The notes: generated by a model not told the origin, from the sequence alone. A stretch of 64,000 nt of DNA from Dryocola sp031988645 (GCF_051307045.1 NZ_CP150452.1:3596001-3660000); one strand, 5' to 3'; shown: positions 26,463-37,934, counted from the first letter of the stretch. A program made the numbers and translations.

Positions 26463-27983
26463 TTAATGCAGCACCGATACCGCATCCTCAAGCCGTGCAG
26501 CCCGGTGTTTCACCATTGCCGAGACGTGCGCGCCCTCCTCCACCAGATCGGCATTTTTGCGGGTTATCGCGTCCAGCTCCGACACCGCCTGGGTTAACTC
26601 TGACAGTCCCCCCGCCTGTTCCGACGTCGCCTGGCTGATTTGCCCCAGCAGCTGCGTGACGTTCTGCACCTGGGAGACGATATTCTGCATGGTGCGTCCC
26701 GCCTCGTGGACCTGAACGGTGCCGGACTGCACCTTGCTGGCGCTGGCGTCGATCAGCTTGCGAATATCGTTGGCCGCCGCCGCGCTGCGGCTTGCCAGGC
26801 TTCGCACCTCTCCGGCCACCACGGCGAAGCCTTTGCCCTGCTCGCCGGCACGGGCCGCTTCCACCGCGGCGTTGAGCGCCAGGATATTCGTCTGGAACGC
26901 GATATCGTTAATCAGGCTGGTAATAGAGCCGATGCGCTGGGTGCTGTCGGCTATATCATCCATGGTGGTGACGACGGTTTCCATGGCCCGCCCGCCGTGT
27001 GCCGCGGCATCGCTCGCCGAGCTTGAAAGTTTGTCTGCCGCCGCGGCGGTTTCGGAGTTGTTCTGCACCGAGGCGGCCATCTGATTCATGGTGGTGACCG
27101 TCTGCTGCACGTTGCTCACCGACTGTCGCGTGCGCTCGTTGAGCTCGTCATTGCCTTTGGCCATCGTTTCGCTGCCGCTGCGCACGCTCTCGACCTGATG
27201 GCTGACATCATTTATCAGCCAGCGGCACATCAAACCAAGCTGGCCGATGGCGCGAAGCGTCATGCCTAACTCATCGGTGCGCGCAAGATGCTCTATTTTC
27301 TGGCGGTTCCCCGTTGCCACCTCCAGCGCCTGCCGCGCGACGTTTTCCAGTGGACGAGCGATTTGCCACTCCAGCAAACCGCAGGCCAGCACAGTCGCCA
27401 GCGCGCTAATCACCGCCAGAGGTATGCTTTGCCCTGAAGCCCCGGCTGCGATCATCAATACGGCAAATAGCCCCGTCATCATTGCCCGGATGCGCCAGCG
27501 CAGGGACATGGTCGGCAGCTTGCCAAACCAGCCTTTACGCAGCACCAGCCCTTTAAATAAACGTCGGTTCGCTCGTCCTTCGTTTAAGGCTTTATATAAA
27601 GGTTCTGCCGCGGCCACCTCTTCTGCCGTCGCCCTGGTGCGAATCGACATATAGCCGGTGGTTTTACCCTGGCGCACCACCGGGATAGCGTTGGCGCGGA
27701 CCCAGTAGTGATCGCCATTTTTACGACGGTTTTTCACGATGCCGGTCCAGGGCTCGCCCTGCTGGAGGGTAAACCACATGTCGGCAAAAGCCGCTTTTGG
27801 CATATCCGGATGACGCACAAGATTATGCGGGGCGCCGATAAGCTCGTGCAGCTGATAGCCGCTGACGTGCACAAAAGTGTCGTTGGCGTGGGTCATGTAG
27901 CTTTGCAGATCGGTGGTGGACATCAGGGTGGTATCGTCATCGAGCAAAAATTCATGCCGGGTGACAGAAGCGGGGGCAGACAT
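26463..27983 (-). CDS. aer: aerotaxis/energy-taxis receptor (PAS-FAD, methyl-accepting type)
   Basis: Aer senses cellular redox state through FAD bound to an N-terminal PAS domain (about residues 20-120, including TLMSTTDLQSYMTHAN). It signals to CheA through a cytoplasmic coiled coil. A hydrophobic membrane anchor follows the PAS domain at about 165-205, then HAMP and the MCP signalling tip with NDIAFQTNILALNAAVEAA. Its 506 residues equal E. coli Aer. ATG at 27983 follows GGAG and matches the family start. It stands alone on the minus strand. Confidence 0.95.
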   Translation of the reverse strand: MSAPASVTRHEFLLDDDTTLMSTTDLQSYMTHANDTFVHVSGYQLHELIGAPHNLVRHPDMPKAAFADMWFTLQQGEPWTGIVKNRRKNGDHYWVRANAIPVVRQGKTTGYMSIRTRATAEEVAAAEPLYKALNEGRANRRLFKGLVLRKGWFGKLPTMSLRWRIRAMMTGLFAVLMIAAGASGQSIPLAVISALATVLACGLLEWQIARPLENVARQALEVATGNRQKIEHLARTDELGMTLRAIGQLGLMCRWLINDVSHQVESVRSGSETMAKGNDELNERTRQSVSNVQQTVTTMNQMAASVQNNSETAAAADKLSSSASDAAAHGGRAMETVVTTMDDIADSTQRIGSITSLINDIAFQTNILALNAAVEAARAGEQGKGFAVVAGEVRSLASRSAAAANDIRKLIDASASKVQSGTVQVHEAGRTMQNIVSQVQNVTQLLGQISQATSEQAGGLSELTQAVSELDAITRKNADLVEEGAHVSAMVKHRAARLEDAVSVLH

Positions 27984-28110
27984 AGCAACTCCGTTATGCA
28001 GGTGATCCAAATGTTAATTTTTCTTTCTTCATGTTATTTCGGCGCTGCATGAATTAACTTTAACGGTTAAACTTGACAAAGATCACACTTCTCAAATTAG
28101 CCGTAGTATT

Positions 28111-28116
28111 TATAAT
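28111..28116 (+). promoter_or_regulatory. candidate -10 box upstream of proP
   Basis: A perfect TATAAT lies 165 bp before proP. A perfect TTGACA at 28073-28078 is too far away to pair with it. E. coli proP has two promoters controlled by CRP, Fis and sigma S, so more than one start is likely here too. Confidence 0.35.
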
Positions 28117-28280
28117 GGCTTCTTCGTGGAACGATATTTGCTAATAATTTCATTGGGTTATTATCAGAAATTTCGTAGTGCGGCTAAGTGCTACAGTTCC
28201 GGCTATCGCATCGTCGCGGGCCCACTACACTTAGTGAGGGAGGCAAAGTTGCTCCCGCAAGGAAAACAAAGAGGATAAGA

Positions 28281-29787
28281 ATGTTAAAAAGGAAAAAGAA
28301 AGTCAGGCCTATTAAGGTCAGTGACGTTACCATCATTGACGACAGCCGCCTGAAAAAAGCCATTACCGCAGCCTCGCTGGGCAATGCGATGGAATGGTTT
28401 GATTTCGGCGTGTATGGCTTCGTTGCTTACGCTCTGGGTAAGGTCTTCTTCCCGGATGCCAGCCCAAGCGTGCAGATGATCGCCGCGCTCGGGACCTTCT
28501 CCGTTCCCTTCCTGATCCGTCCTCTCGGCGGTTTGTTCTTCGGCATGCTGGGCGACAAATACGGCCCGCCAGAAAATCCTGTCGATAACCATCATCATCA
28601 TGTCATTGAGCACCTTCTGTATTGGCCTGATCCCGTCGTACGCGACGATAGGTATCTGGGCGCCAATCCTGTTGCTGCTTGCAAAAATGGCGCAGGGTTT
28701 CTCGGTGGGCGGCGAATACACGGGCGCTTCTATCTTCGTGGCCGAATACTCTCCGGACCGTAAACGCGGGTTTATGGGCAGCTGGCTCGACTTCGGCTCC
28801 ATTGCCGGTTTCGTCTGCGGCGCGGGCGTTGTCGTGCTGATTACCGCCATCGTCGGGGAAGCTAACTTCCTGGCATGGGGCTGGCGTCTGCCGTTCTTCC
28901 TGGCGCTGCCGCTGGGGATTATCGGCCTGTACCTGCGCCACGCGCTTGAAGAGACGCCGGCGTTCCAGCAGCACATCGACAAGCTGGAACAGGGCGATAA
29001 AGAAGGCCTCGCCGAAGGGCCTAAAGTCTCTTTTAAAGAGATTGCCACCAAGCACTGGCGTAGCCTGCTGACCTGTATCGGGATCGTTATCTCCACCAAC
29101 GTGACCTATTACATGCTGCTTACCTATATGCCAAGCTACCTTTCCCACAACCTGCATTATTCCGAAGAGCATGGCGTGCTGATAATCATCGCCATTATGA
29201 TCGGCATGCTGTTTGTGCAGCCGGTAATTGGCATGCTGAGCGACCGTTACGGCCGTCGTCCGTTTATCCTCTTCGGTAGCGTGGCGCTGCTGATATTTTC
29301 TCTTCCCGCCTTCATACTGATTAACAGCAACGTGCTGGGATTGATATTTGCCGGCCTGCTGATTCTGGCGGTGATCCTCAACGCCTTTACCGGCGTTATG
29401 GCCTCAACCCTGCCGGCCATGTTCCCGACGCATATCCGCTACAGCGCGCTGGCGAGCGCGTTTAATATTTCCGTGCTGGTTGCCGGCCTGACGCCTACGC
29501 TCGCGGCCTGGCTGGTGGAATCGACCGAAAACCTGATGATGCCGGCCTACTATCTGATGGTTATCGCCATTATCGGCCTGGTGACCGGCCTGACGATGAA
29601 AGAGACCGCCAACAAGCCGCTGAAAGGGGCGACGCCTGCCGCTTCCGATATCGCCGAGGCGCGTGAAATCGTGCAGGAGCATCACGATAACATCGAGCAG
29701 AAAATCGAAGACCTGGATCGTGAGATTGAAGCCCTGCAGGCAAAACGTAGCAACCTCGTACAGCAGCATCCGCACATCAACGAATAA
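28281..29787 (+). CDS. proP: osmosensing proline/betaine:H+ symporter, interrupted by a +1 frameshift
   Basis: ProP takes up proline, glycine betaine and ectoine when osmolality rises. It is a 12-helix major facilitator protein with a C-terminal coiled coil (NIEQKIEDLDREIEAL near the end) that tunes the osmotic response. The first frame stops matching at 28563-28567, where GGCCC replaces GGCC: removing one C gives GDKYGRQKILS, as in E. coli, and a protein of 501 residues (E. coli 500). The second frame then continues to the natural stop. The ribosome site is GAGGAT before ATG 28281. A real inactivating mutation is possible but unlikely given the other GGCC insertions. Confidence 0.9.
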
Positions 29788-29806
29788 TCTCGTTAAGCGC
29801 CAGCAG

Positions 29807-29832
29807 CGCCGGGCAATCGCCCGGCGTTTTTG
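29807..29832 (+). terminator. proP terminator
   Basis: CGCCGGGC pairs with GCCCGGCG around AATC and is followed by TTTTTG, 19 bp after the proP stop. Confidence 0.85.
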
Positions 29833-29980
29833 TTTCCGACATTCCCGCAGGTTATTGGATATGCCTTATATTTATAAGCAAAGTCATTTTTGTACTTTGT
29901 GAATACTCCCCGGTCGCCTAACGTAGCCAGGTCAGAAAATAACAATCGATAATAATCCTTCCTTTTACGCAGGGTGCATC

Positions 29981-31550
29981 ATGCAAAAAAAAGTTCTGCC
30001 GTTACTGCTGCTGGCCGCGTTATCCGCGGGCAGTTTTGCCGCCACACCGCCGAATACCTTAGTCGTGGCCCAGGGGCTGGACGATATCGTCAGCCTCGAC
30101 CCGGCCGAAGCTAACGAGCTTTCCAGTATTCAGACCGTGCCGAGCCTGTATCAGCGTCTGGTGCAGGCCGACCGTGAAGACCCGGCAAAAGTCATCCCGG
30201 TGCTGGCAGAAAGCTGGCAGGGCGACGCCGCTAATAAAAAGCTGACCGTCAAACTGCGCCCGGACGCCAAATTTTCCTCCGGCAACCCGCTGCGCCCGGA
30301 AGATGTAATCTTCTCCTACACCCGCGCGGTGACGCTGAACAAATCCCCGGCCTTTATTCTTAACGTGCTGGGCTGGCAGCCGGATAACATCGCGGCCCAG
30401 TTGAAAAAAGTGGACGATCGCACCCTTGAGCTGCACTGGACCGCAGACGTCAGCCCGGCGGTCGCCCTGAATATTCTCTCCACGCCGATTGCTTCCATCG
30501 TCGATGAAAAAGCCGTCGCGCCGAATGCCAAAGGCGGCGACTTCGGCAACGAGTGGCTGAAAATGCACTCCGCCGGCAGCGGGCCCGTTCAAAATGCGCG
30601 TTTACCAGCCGCACCAGGCGATAGTGCTGGACGCCAACCCAACGTCTCCGGGCGACGCGCCAAAAGTTAAAAACATCATTATTAAAAACGTGCCGGACCC
30701 GGCGGCCCGCCGCCTGCTTATTCAGCAGGGCGACGCGGATATCGCCCGCGATCTGGGCGCGGATCAAACCAGCGCTCTGGAAGGCAAAGCCGGCGTGAAG
30801 GTGCTGAGCATTCCTTCCGCCGAGCAGAACTACATGGTGTTCAACGTCGGCAACGGCGCTAACCCGCTGTTGAAAAACCCGGCGCTGTGGGAAGCGGCGC
30901 GCTATCTGGTGGATTACGAAGGCATCACCAAAGACCTGCTGAAGGGGCAGTATTTTGTGCATCAAAGCTTCCTGCCGGTCGGTTTTGCCGGGGCGCTGGA
31001 TAACAACCCGTTTAAATTCGATCCGGCCAAAGCGAAAGAAATCCTCGCCAAAGCGGGCATTAAAGACGCCCATTTCACGCTGGATGTGGAAAATAAACCG
31101 CCGTTTATCACCCTCGCCCAGTCCATGCAGGCAAGCTTTGCCCAGGGCGGCGTGAGGGTCGATCTGCTGCCGGCGGCGGGCAGCCAGGTATACGCACGCG
31201 TTCGTGCCAGGCAGCACCAGGCCGCGATTCGCCTGTGGATCCCGGACTATTTCGACGCCCACTCCAACGCCAGCGCCTTTGCCTTTAACGACGGCAAAGC
31301 GAGCACCGTAGCTGGCCTGAACGGCTGGCAAATTCCGGAGTTAAACAAGCAAACGCTGGCCGCCGTAGCGCAAGCCGATCCGGCTAAGCGCCTGGATCTG
31401 TATAAGAATATCCAGCAGGAGCTGCAGCGCAGTTCTCCGTATGTGTTTATCGATCAGGGCAAAACTCAGATCGTGGTCCGCGAAAATGTGAAGGGCTACC
31501 AGCAGGGGCTGAATGCGGATATGGTGTATTACGATCGCGTGAGTAAGTAA
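29981..31550 (+). CDS. peptide-type ABC transporter substrate-binding protein, frameshifted
   Basis: The N terminus is a signal peptide with likely cleavage after Ser-Phe-Ala near residue 21. The rest is a family 5 (DppA/OppA/NikA type) binding protein of about 522 residues after correction. The frame breaks at 30581-30586: GGGCCC should be GGGCC, giving SGPFKMRVYQPHQAI. It is the first gene of a five-gene transporter operon (binding protein, two permeases, two ATPases). I cannot assign the ligand; dipeptides, other peptides or metal chelates are all taken up by this family. Confidence 0.85.
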
Positions 31551-31569
31551 TCCCACGCATCGCTGAGGG

Positions 31570-31631
31570 CGGGTAAGCGAAAAAGCTGCCCGCTGCTTAA
31601 CGGCTGGTGGATGGCGCCTGGCTTATCCACC
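31570..31631. repeat. REP-like two-hairpin repeat, copy B
   Basis: A GCGGG...CCCGC stem (about 31570-31593) is followed by a strong stem at 31606-31631 (GGTGGATGGCGCC to TTATCCACC). It lies within the transporter operon between the binding-protein and first permease genes, where such repeats often protect the upstream mRNA. Confidence 0.7.
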
Positions 31632-31661
31632 CTACCCGCTCCATAAAGTTAAGAGCTACAA

Positions 31662-32706
31662 ATGTCCCTCGTCTCACCCACATCCGCACGTCTTAGCCGT
31701 CCGCTGCTGACTTTATTGCAGGGCTTGTTTACCCTGGCGCTGACGCTCGTCGGCCTGCTGCTTATCACCTTTGCTCTTTCGGCGCTTTCGCCGGTCGATC
31801 GCGTGCTGCAAATCGTAGGCGATCACGCAAGCCAGGCCACCTACGATCAGGTGCGTCATCAGCTCGGTTTAGACCGGCCGCTGCCCGTACAATTCTGGCA
31901 CTACCTGACGCAGCTGGCCCCACGGCGATTTAGGCATCGCCAGCGCTACCGGACAGCCCGTACTGCAGGATTTACTTGCTGCGTTTCCCGCCACGCTTGA
32001 ACTCGCTACCCTTGCGCTGATTATCGGCAGCGTGCTGGGGGTGGTTTTCGGCGTTCTCTGCGCGCGCTTCGTTGGCTCGCCGTGGGATCTGGCGGTGCGC
32101 ACATTTACCCTGCTCGGTAACTCTGTACCGATCTTCTGGCTTGGCCTGCTGATGCTGGCGCTGTTTTACGCGCGTTGGCAATGGAGCGCCGGGCCCGGGC
32201 GGCTCGACGATATTTACCAGTACAGCGTGGAGGCGAAAACCGGATTCGTACTGATTGATACCTGGCTTTCCGGCGATCGCGACGCCTTTTTCAACGCCGT
32301 TAACCACCTCGTTCTGCCGGTGCTTCTTCTCGCCTGCTATTCGCTGGCCAGCATTACGCGGCTGACGCGTACGGCCTGCCTGAGCGAGATGAACAAAGAG
32401 TACATTACCCTTGCGCGCGCCAAAGGCGCGGGTGAAATGACCATCCTGATACGGCACGTGCTGCCCAATATCCGCGGCACGCTGTTGACGGTCATCGCGC
32501 TGGCCTACACCTCCATGCTGGAAGGCGCGGTGCTCACGGAAACCGTCTTTTCCTGGCCGGGTATCGGCCGCTATTTAACGACCGCGCTGTTTGCCGGCGA
32601 CACCACCGCCATTATGGGCGGCACGCTGCTGATTGGCGTGTCCTTCGTTATTATCAACAACCTGACTGACGTGCTGGTGCGTGTCACTGACCCGAGGGTG
32701 CGCTGA
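31662..32706 (+). CDS. ABC transporter permease, DppB type, frameshifted
   Basis: This inner-membrane permease has several hydrophobic helices and the cytoplasmic EAA loop ITLARAKGAGEMTILIRHVLPN near residue 250. The frame shifts at 31916-31921: GGCCCC should be GGCCC, giving QLAHGDLGIASATG and a protein of about 347 residues. Its stop codon overlaps the next permease start (TGATG), so the two are translationally coupled. It forms the membrane channel with the DppC-like subunit. Confidence 0.85.
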
Positions 32707-33539
32707 TGCCGGCTTATCTCTTTTTACGCCGTATGCTGCGCTCGCCCGCCGCGCTTTTCGGCCTGACCATTATCACGCTGCTGGTGCTGGTGGCCCTGTT
32801 CGCCCCGCTGCTCGCGCCGTTCGATCCCAACTGGCAGGATGCCGCCGCTCGTCTGCAAGCGCCCAACGCGCAGCACTGGCTCGGTACCGACAGCTACGGC
32901 CGCGATCTGCTGTCGCGGCTGCTGTATGGTGCACGCCCCGCGCTCAGTCTGGTTTTGCTGGTGACGGCGATAACTTTGCCGGCCGGGCTGCTGATCGGCA
33001 TTCTTTCCGGTTATTACGGCGGATGGCTGGAGCGCGTGCTGATGCGCTTTACCGACGTGGTGATGTCGATGCCGCGTCTGATCCTGGCGTTCGCTTTTGT
33101 GGCCATGCTCGGGCCGGGGCTGGTAAACGGCGCGCTGGCGCTGGCGCTGACGACCTGGCCGGCCTATGCGCGCCAGGCCCGCAGCGAAATTCAACGCCTG
33201 CGCCACAGCGATTATCTCGCCGCGGCAGAAATGATGGGCATCCGCGGCCTGCGTTTGCTTGTCGGGCATATCCTTCCCCTGTGCCTGCCTTCGGCAATAG
33301 TGCGCCTTGCCCTTGACCTCGCGGGAATTATTCTGGCGGCCGCCGGCTTAGGATTTCTCGGCCTTGGCGCCCGCCCGCCAATGGCGGAATGGGGCGCGAT
33401 GATCGCCGACGGCATGCAGGTCATTTTCGATCAATGGTGGCTTGCGGCAATCCCCGGCACCGCCATTCTGATAGCAAGCCTTGCGTTTAACCTGCTGGGC
33501 GACGGATTACGCGACGTAATGGAGCCGGGACATGACTGA
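32706..33539 (+). CDS. ABC transporter permease, DppC type
   Basis: The second permease of the operon has 277 residues with about six membrane helices. It shows the family N-terminal block LFAPLLAPFDPN, then LGTDSYGRDLLSRLLYGARPAL, which is diagnostic of DppC/OppC proteins, and the EAA loop near ADYLAAAEMMG-type sequence at about residue 170. The start overlaps the preceding stop and its own end overlaps the first ATPase start by 8 bp, indicating tight coupling. Confidence 0.93.
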   Translation: MPAYLFLRRMLRSPAALFGLTIITLLVLVALFAPLLAPFDPNWQDAAARLQAPNAQHWLGTDSYGRDLLSRLLYGARPALSLVLLVTAITLPAGLLIGILSGYYGGWLERVLMRFTDVVMSMPRLILAFAFVAMLGPGLVNGALALALTTWPAYARQARSEIQRLRHSDYLAAAEMMGIRGLRLLVGHILPLCLPSAIVRLALDLAGIILAAAGLGFLGLGARPPMAEWGAMIADGMQVIFDQWWLAAIPGTAILIASLAFNLLGDGLRDVMEPGHD

Positions 33540-34368
33540 GAAACGCATTGAGGTCCACAATTTAAATATCGACTATCCCGGCGCGCGCGTCGTGAATAAC
33601 CTTTCGTTTCAGCTTGGCAATGAACGGCTGGCGCTGGTAGGTGAATCCGGCTCGGGTAAATCCATGACCGCAAGAGCGTTGATGGGGCTGGTGCGCAGGC
33701 CGGGCAAGGTCAGCGCCGGGCGGCTTAACGTTCTGGACAATAACCTGCTGAGTATGAAAAACCGGGACTGGCGGCGTCTGCGCGGCAACGATATCGCCAT
33801 GGTTTTACAGGACCCGCGCTACGCGCTAAACCCGGTGAAAAACGTCGCCCAGCAGATTGATGAGGCTTTGCGCCTGCACCAGAGCCTGTCTGCCGGGCAG
33901 CGCAGGGAAAGAATCCGCGAGGCTATTAACGCCGTAGGCTTGCAGGACAACGTGCTGGCCCGCTACCCGGCGGAGCTTTCAGGCGGGATGGGGCAGCGCG
34001 TAATGATAGCCATCGCGCTGATCAACAATCCAAAAGTGCTGATTGCCGATGAGCCAACCTCAGCGCTGGATGCGCGCCTGCGCAATCAGATCCTTGAACT
34101 GCTGGTGGAGCAGTGCGAGCAGCGTCAGATGGCCATGCTGCTGATTAGCCACGATTTACCGCTGGTGGCCCGGCACTGCCAGCGCGTGCTGGTGATGTAT
34201 CAGGGACAAAAAGTCGATGAGATGGCAGCGGGCGCCCTCTCCACCGCCGCCCATCCCTATACCCGCACGCTGTGGACCTGCCGTCCCGATGCCGCCACCT
34301 ACGGCATGATGCTGCCTACGCTTGACCGCACTCAGAATCTGCACGGAGACACCCATGACGATCGTTGA
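33532..34368 (+). CDS. ABC transporter ATP-binding protein, DppD type
   Basis: This 278-residue ATPase has Walker A GESGSGKS (about 38-45), the signature LSGGMGQRV (about 150-158) and Walker B VLIADEPTSALD (about 170-181). It is shorter at the C terminus than DppD, lacking most of the iron-sulphur/oligopeptide extension, like NikD. It pairs with the next gene to drive the two permeases. It overlaps its neighbours at both ends. Confidence 0.92.
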   Translation: MTEKRIEVHNLNIDYPGARVVNNLSFQLGNERLALVGESGSGKSMTARALMGLVRRPGKVSAGRLNVLDNNLLSMKNRDWRRLRGNDIAMVLQDPRYALNPVKNVAQQIDEALRLHQSLSAGQRRERIREAINAVGLQDNVLARYPAELSGGMGQRVMIAIALINNPKVLIADEPTSALDARLRNQILELLVEQCEQRQMAMLLISHDLPLVARHCQRVLVMYQGQKVDEMAAGALSTAAHPYTRTLWTCRPDAATYGMMLPTLDRTQNLHGDTHDDR

Positions 34369-35077
34369 GGTAAAAAATCTGCGCGTACAGTTTGCCGCGA
34401 AAAGCCAGGTTAAGACCGCGGTCAGCAGCGCAAGCTTTGCCATTAACGAGGGCGAGACCTTCAGTTTGATTGGCGCATCGGGTTGCGGAAAATCGACCAT
34501 CCTGCGGGTGCTGGCGGGATTACAGCGTGAATGGCAGGGTGAAGTTAAACTTATGGGCGCAGCCATCCAGCCGGGCGTGCGGTTTCAGGGCGCGCTGCGG
34601 CGCAACGTGCAGATGGTGTTTCAGGATCCTTACGCCTCTTTGCATCCTAACCATACGCTTTATCGCACCCTCGCCGAACCGCTGGCTATCCATAAGGAAA
34701 CGCAAATTCCCGCACGCGTTGAAGAGGCGCTCAGGCAGGTTGGATTACCGGCCGACGCGGCAAGGCGCTATCCGCATCAGCTCTCCGGCGGCCAGCGCCA
34801 GCGCGTTGCCATTGCCCGCGCGTTGCTGCTGCGGCCAAAAATCCTGCTGCTGGATGAACCCACATCGGCGCTGGATATGTCAGTCCAGGCCGAAATTCTT
34901 AACCTGCTAAACCGCCTGAAACAGCAGTTTGGCATGACCTATCTGCTGGTCAGCCACGACGCGGACGTGATAGCGCATATGTCTGACCGCGCGGCTTATA
35001 TGGCAGGAGGCAGCATCCGGCACGAGTACAATCGCGCGGCCCTGGCGCGGGGCGAGCACCGGATGGACGCCGCATAA
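34355..35077 (+). CDS. ABC transporter ATP-binding protein, DppF type
   Basis: This second ATPase has 240 residues with Walker A GASGCGKS (about 42-49), signature LSGGQRQRV (about 143-151) and Walker B ILLLDEPTSALD (about 163-174). ATG at 34355 overlaps the previous gene by 14 bp; the longer upstream frame is not needed. Both ATPases being short resembles nickel or small-peptide systems more than OppDF, but this does not fix the ligand. Confidence 0.92.
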   Translation: MTIVEVKNLRVQFAAKSQVKTAVSSASFAINEGETFSLIGASGCGKSTILRVLAGLQREWQGEVKLMGAAIQPGVRFQGALRRNVQMVFQDPYASLHPNHTLYRTLAEPLAIHKETQIPARVEEALRQVGLPADAARRYPHQLSGGQRQRVAIARALLLRPKILLLDEPTSALDMSVQAEILNLLNRLKQQFGMTYLLVSHDADVIAHMSDRAAYMAGGSIRHEYNRAALARGEHRMDAA

Positions 35078-35083
35078 CGAGGG

Positions 35084-35112
35084 GGCGGCTGCATTATTAT
35101 GGTGCAGCCGCC
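35084..35112. promoter_or_regulatory. NtrC-like binding site within a 10-bp inverted repeat
   Basis: The 17-bp core at 35090-35106 is TGCATTATTATGGTGCA, very close to the NtrC sites of E. coli glnA (TGCAC-N7-GTGCA). It lies within a longer inverted repeat (GGCGGCTGCA at 35084-35093 and TGCAGCCGCC at 35103-35112) that could also fold as a hairpin ending the ABC operon. It is about 150 bp upstream of the sigma-54 promoter of patA, a normal enhancer distance. Confidence 0.6.
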
Positions 35113-35243
35113 TGTTAACAACTCTTCCCGCCGCCCTTTTCTGCCAGCATTTAACTGCGCCAAACCCTCTCCGGTGCGATTAATTATTGAGCAACCCGCG
35201 TTTCGCCCGGCGTTTATCCTGATTTCTCCTGCGGACGGCGAAA

Positions 35244-35260
35244 TGGCGCATTCCCTGCAA
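35244..35260 (+). promoter_or_regulatory. sigma-54 promoter of patA
   Basis: TGGCGCATTCCCTGCAA has GG and GC with the required 10-bp gap of the -24/-12 sigma-54 consensus (TGGCAC-N5-TTGCA). Transcription would start near 35270, about 37 bp before the patA TTG start. E. coli patA is known to be sigma-54 dependent. Confidence 0.75.
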
Positions 35261-35306
35261 TACTTATTTTGTGTATCGCGTGATACGCCACTCCCAGGAG
35301 CATATT

Positions 35307-36704
<1,398 letters not shown>

Positions 36705-36707
36705 ACT

Positions 36708-36744
36708 CTCCGGGCACGTTAGCTAACGTGCCCGGAGCTTTTTT
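36708..36744 (+). terminator. patA terminator
   Basis: A perfect 14-bp stem (36708-36721 with 36724-36737, 2-nt loop) is followed by C and T6. It overlaps the end of lsrG on the other strand. Confidence 0.9.
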
Positions 36745-37036
36745 AGGCAGGCAATAACCCGATAAAATTCCGTTTCTTACGCGGCTGCGACATCATCTCG
36801 TCGAGCTTTTCCACGCACGCCAGATAGTGCGGCGTTTTCTTGTGCGCCAGCACCGCTTCGTCGTTCTCATAAGCCTCATAGATAAAAAACCGCGTTGCGA
36901 CCTCCGGATCCTGCAGCACGTCAAAGCGCAGGTTTCCCGGTTCCCTGATTGAGCCTTCATGGTTTGCGCGAAATACGTCCAGAAACTCGTCAACCCGTTC
37001 GGGTTTAATATTAATTTCTACCAGCGTGACGTTCAT
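36743..37036 (-). CDS. lsrG: (4S)-4-hydroxy-5-phosphonooxypentane-2,3-dione isomerase
   Basis: LsrG isomerises phospho-AI-2 on the way to its breakdown. The protein has 97 residues with the ABM (antibiotic monooxygenase-like) ferredoxin fold seen in E. coli LsrG (96 residues). Characteristic stretches include VEINIKPERVDEFL and RFFIYEAYENDEAVLAHKKTPHY, with the conserved His. It is the last gene of lsrACDBFG; its start overlaps the lsrF stop by 4 bp (ATGA). Confidence 0.95.
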   Translation of the reverse strand: MNVTLVEINIKPERVDEFLDVFRANHEGSIREPGNLRFDVLQDPEVATRFFIYEAYENDEAVLAHKKTPHYLACVEKLDEMMSQPRKKRNFIGLLPA

Positions 37037-37923
37037 GCCCGGCCTCCCCGCTGTTTTTCATCCAGCCAGAACTGATAGGCTTCGCGGGCGGACAGCTTTT
37101 CATGCACCACTTTTTTCACCGCTTTGAGCATGGCGAGCGGCGCCTCGGACTGGAAGATATTGCGCCCCATATCCACGCCGGACGCGCCCTGATCGATAGC
37201 CCGGAAGCACATCTCCAGCGCCTCCTGCTCCGGCAGTTTTTTGCCGCCGGCGATGACGATCGGCACCGGGCAGCTTGCGGCCACTTTCTCAAAGCCTTCC
37301 TCTACAAAATAGGTTTTCACAAACTGCGCGCCGATTTCTGCGGCGATGCGGCTGGCCAGCGAGAAATAGCGCGCGTCACGCGCCATCTCTTTGCCGACGC
37401 CGGTGACGGCAAGGGTTGGGATGCCATAGCGCGTGCCTTCGTCCACCAGCCTGATGATATTGTTGATCGACTGATGCTCGTACTCGCTGCCGATATAAAT
37501 CTGTGCCGCCACCGCGCAGGCATTGAGGCGCAGCGCATCCTCCATCGTCACCGCCACGCTTTCCCGCGACAGCTCGCTGAGAATCGAATTCCCACCCGAC
37601 GCCCGCAGTACGACGGGCTTATTGGTCGCCGGTGGCACAACGCTGCGCAGAATGCCGCGCGTGCACATCAGCACATCGGTTTCTTCATACAGCGGCGCGA
37701 TGGATAAATCGATCCGTTCAAGGCCGGTGGTCGGGCCCTGGAAATACCCGTGGTCGAACGCCAGCATCACGGTGCGGCCGGTATCTGGATTAAAGATTCG
37801 CGCCAGCCGGGACTGCATGCCCCAGTCCAGCGCGCCGCTGCCCTTCAGATAAAAAGCTTTGTTCTCCTGCGGGCGGCCCAACCCAAAGTCCTTGCCTTCT
37901 TTGATATCGTCAAGATCTGCCAT
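37033..37923 (-). CDS. lsrF: 3-hydroxy-5-phosphonooxypentane-2,4-dione thiolase
   Basis: LsrF is a class I aldolase-fold thiolase that transfers the acetyl group of the LsrG product to CoA. The 296-residue protein shows the fold landmarks AFDHGYFQGPTTGLE near residue 55, the Schiff-base Lys region FVKTYFVEEG and the phosphate-binding VIAGGKK near residue 220. It matches E. coli LsrF (291). It sits between lsrB and lsrG in the operon. Confidence 0.95.
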   Translation of the reverse strand: MADLDDIKEGKDFGLGRPQENKAFYLKGSGALDWGMQSRLARIFNPDTGRTVMLAFDHGYFQGPTTGLERIDLSIAPLYEETDVLMCTRGILRSVVPPATNKPVVLRASGGNSILSELSRESVAVTMEDALRLNACAVAAQIYIGSEYEHQSINNIIRLVDEGTRYGIPTLAVTGVGKEMARDARYFSLASRIAAEIGAQFVKTYFVEEGFEKVAASCPVPIVIAGGKKLPEQEALEMCFRAIDQGASGVDMGRNIFQSEAPLAMLKAVKKVVHEKLSAREAYQFWLDEKQRGGRA

Positions 37924-37934
37924 TATTTCCTCCC

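Noticed and set aside
35271..35306. Upstream ATG start for patA at 35271
   Set aside because: It would coincide with the predicted sigma-54 transcription start; the TTG at 35307 has AGGAG and aligns with E. coli PatA.
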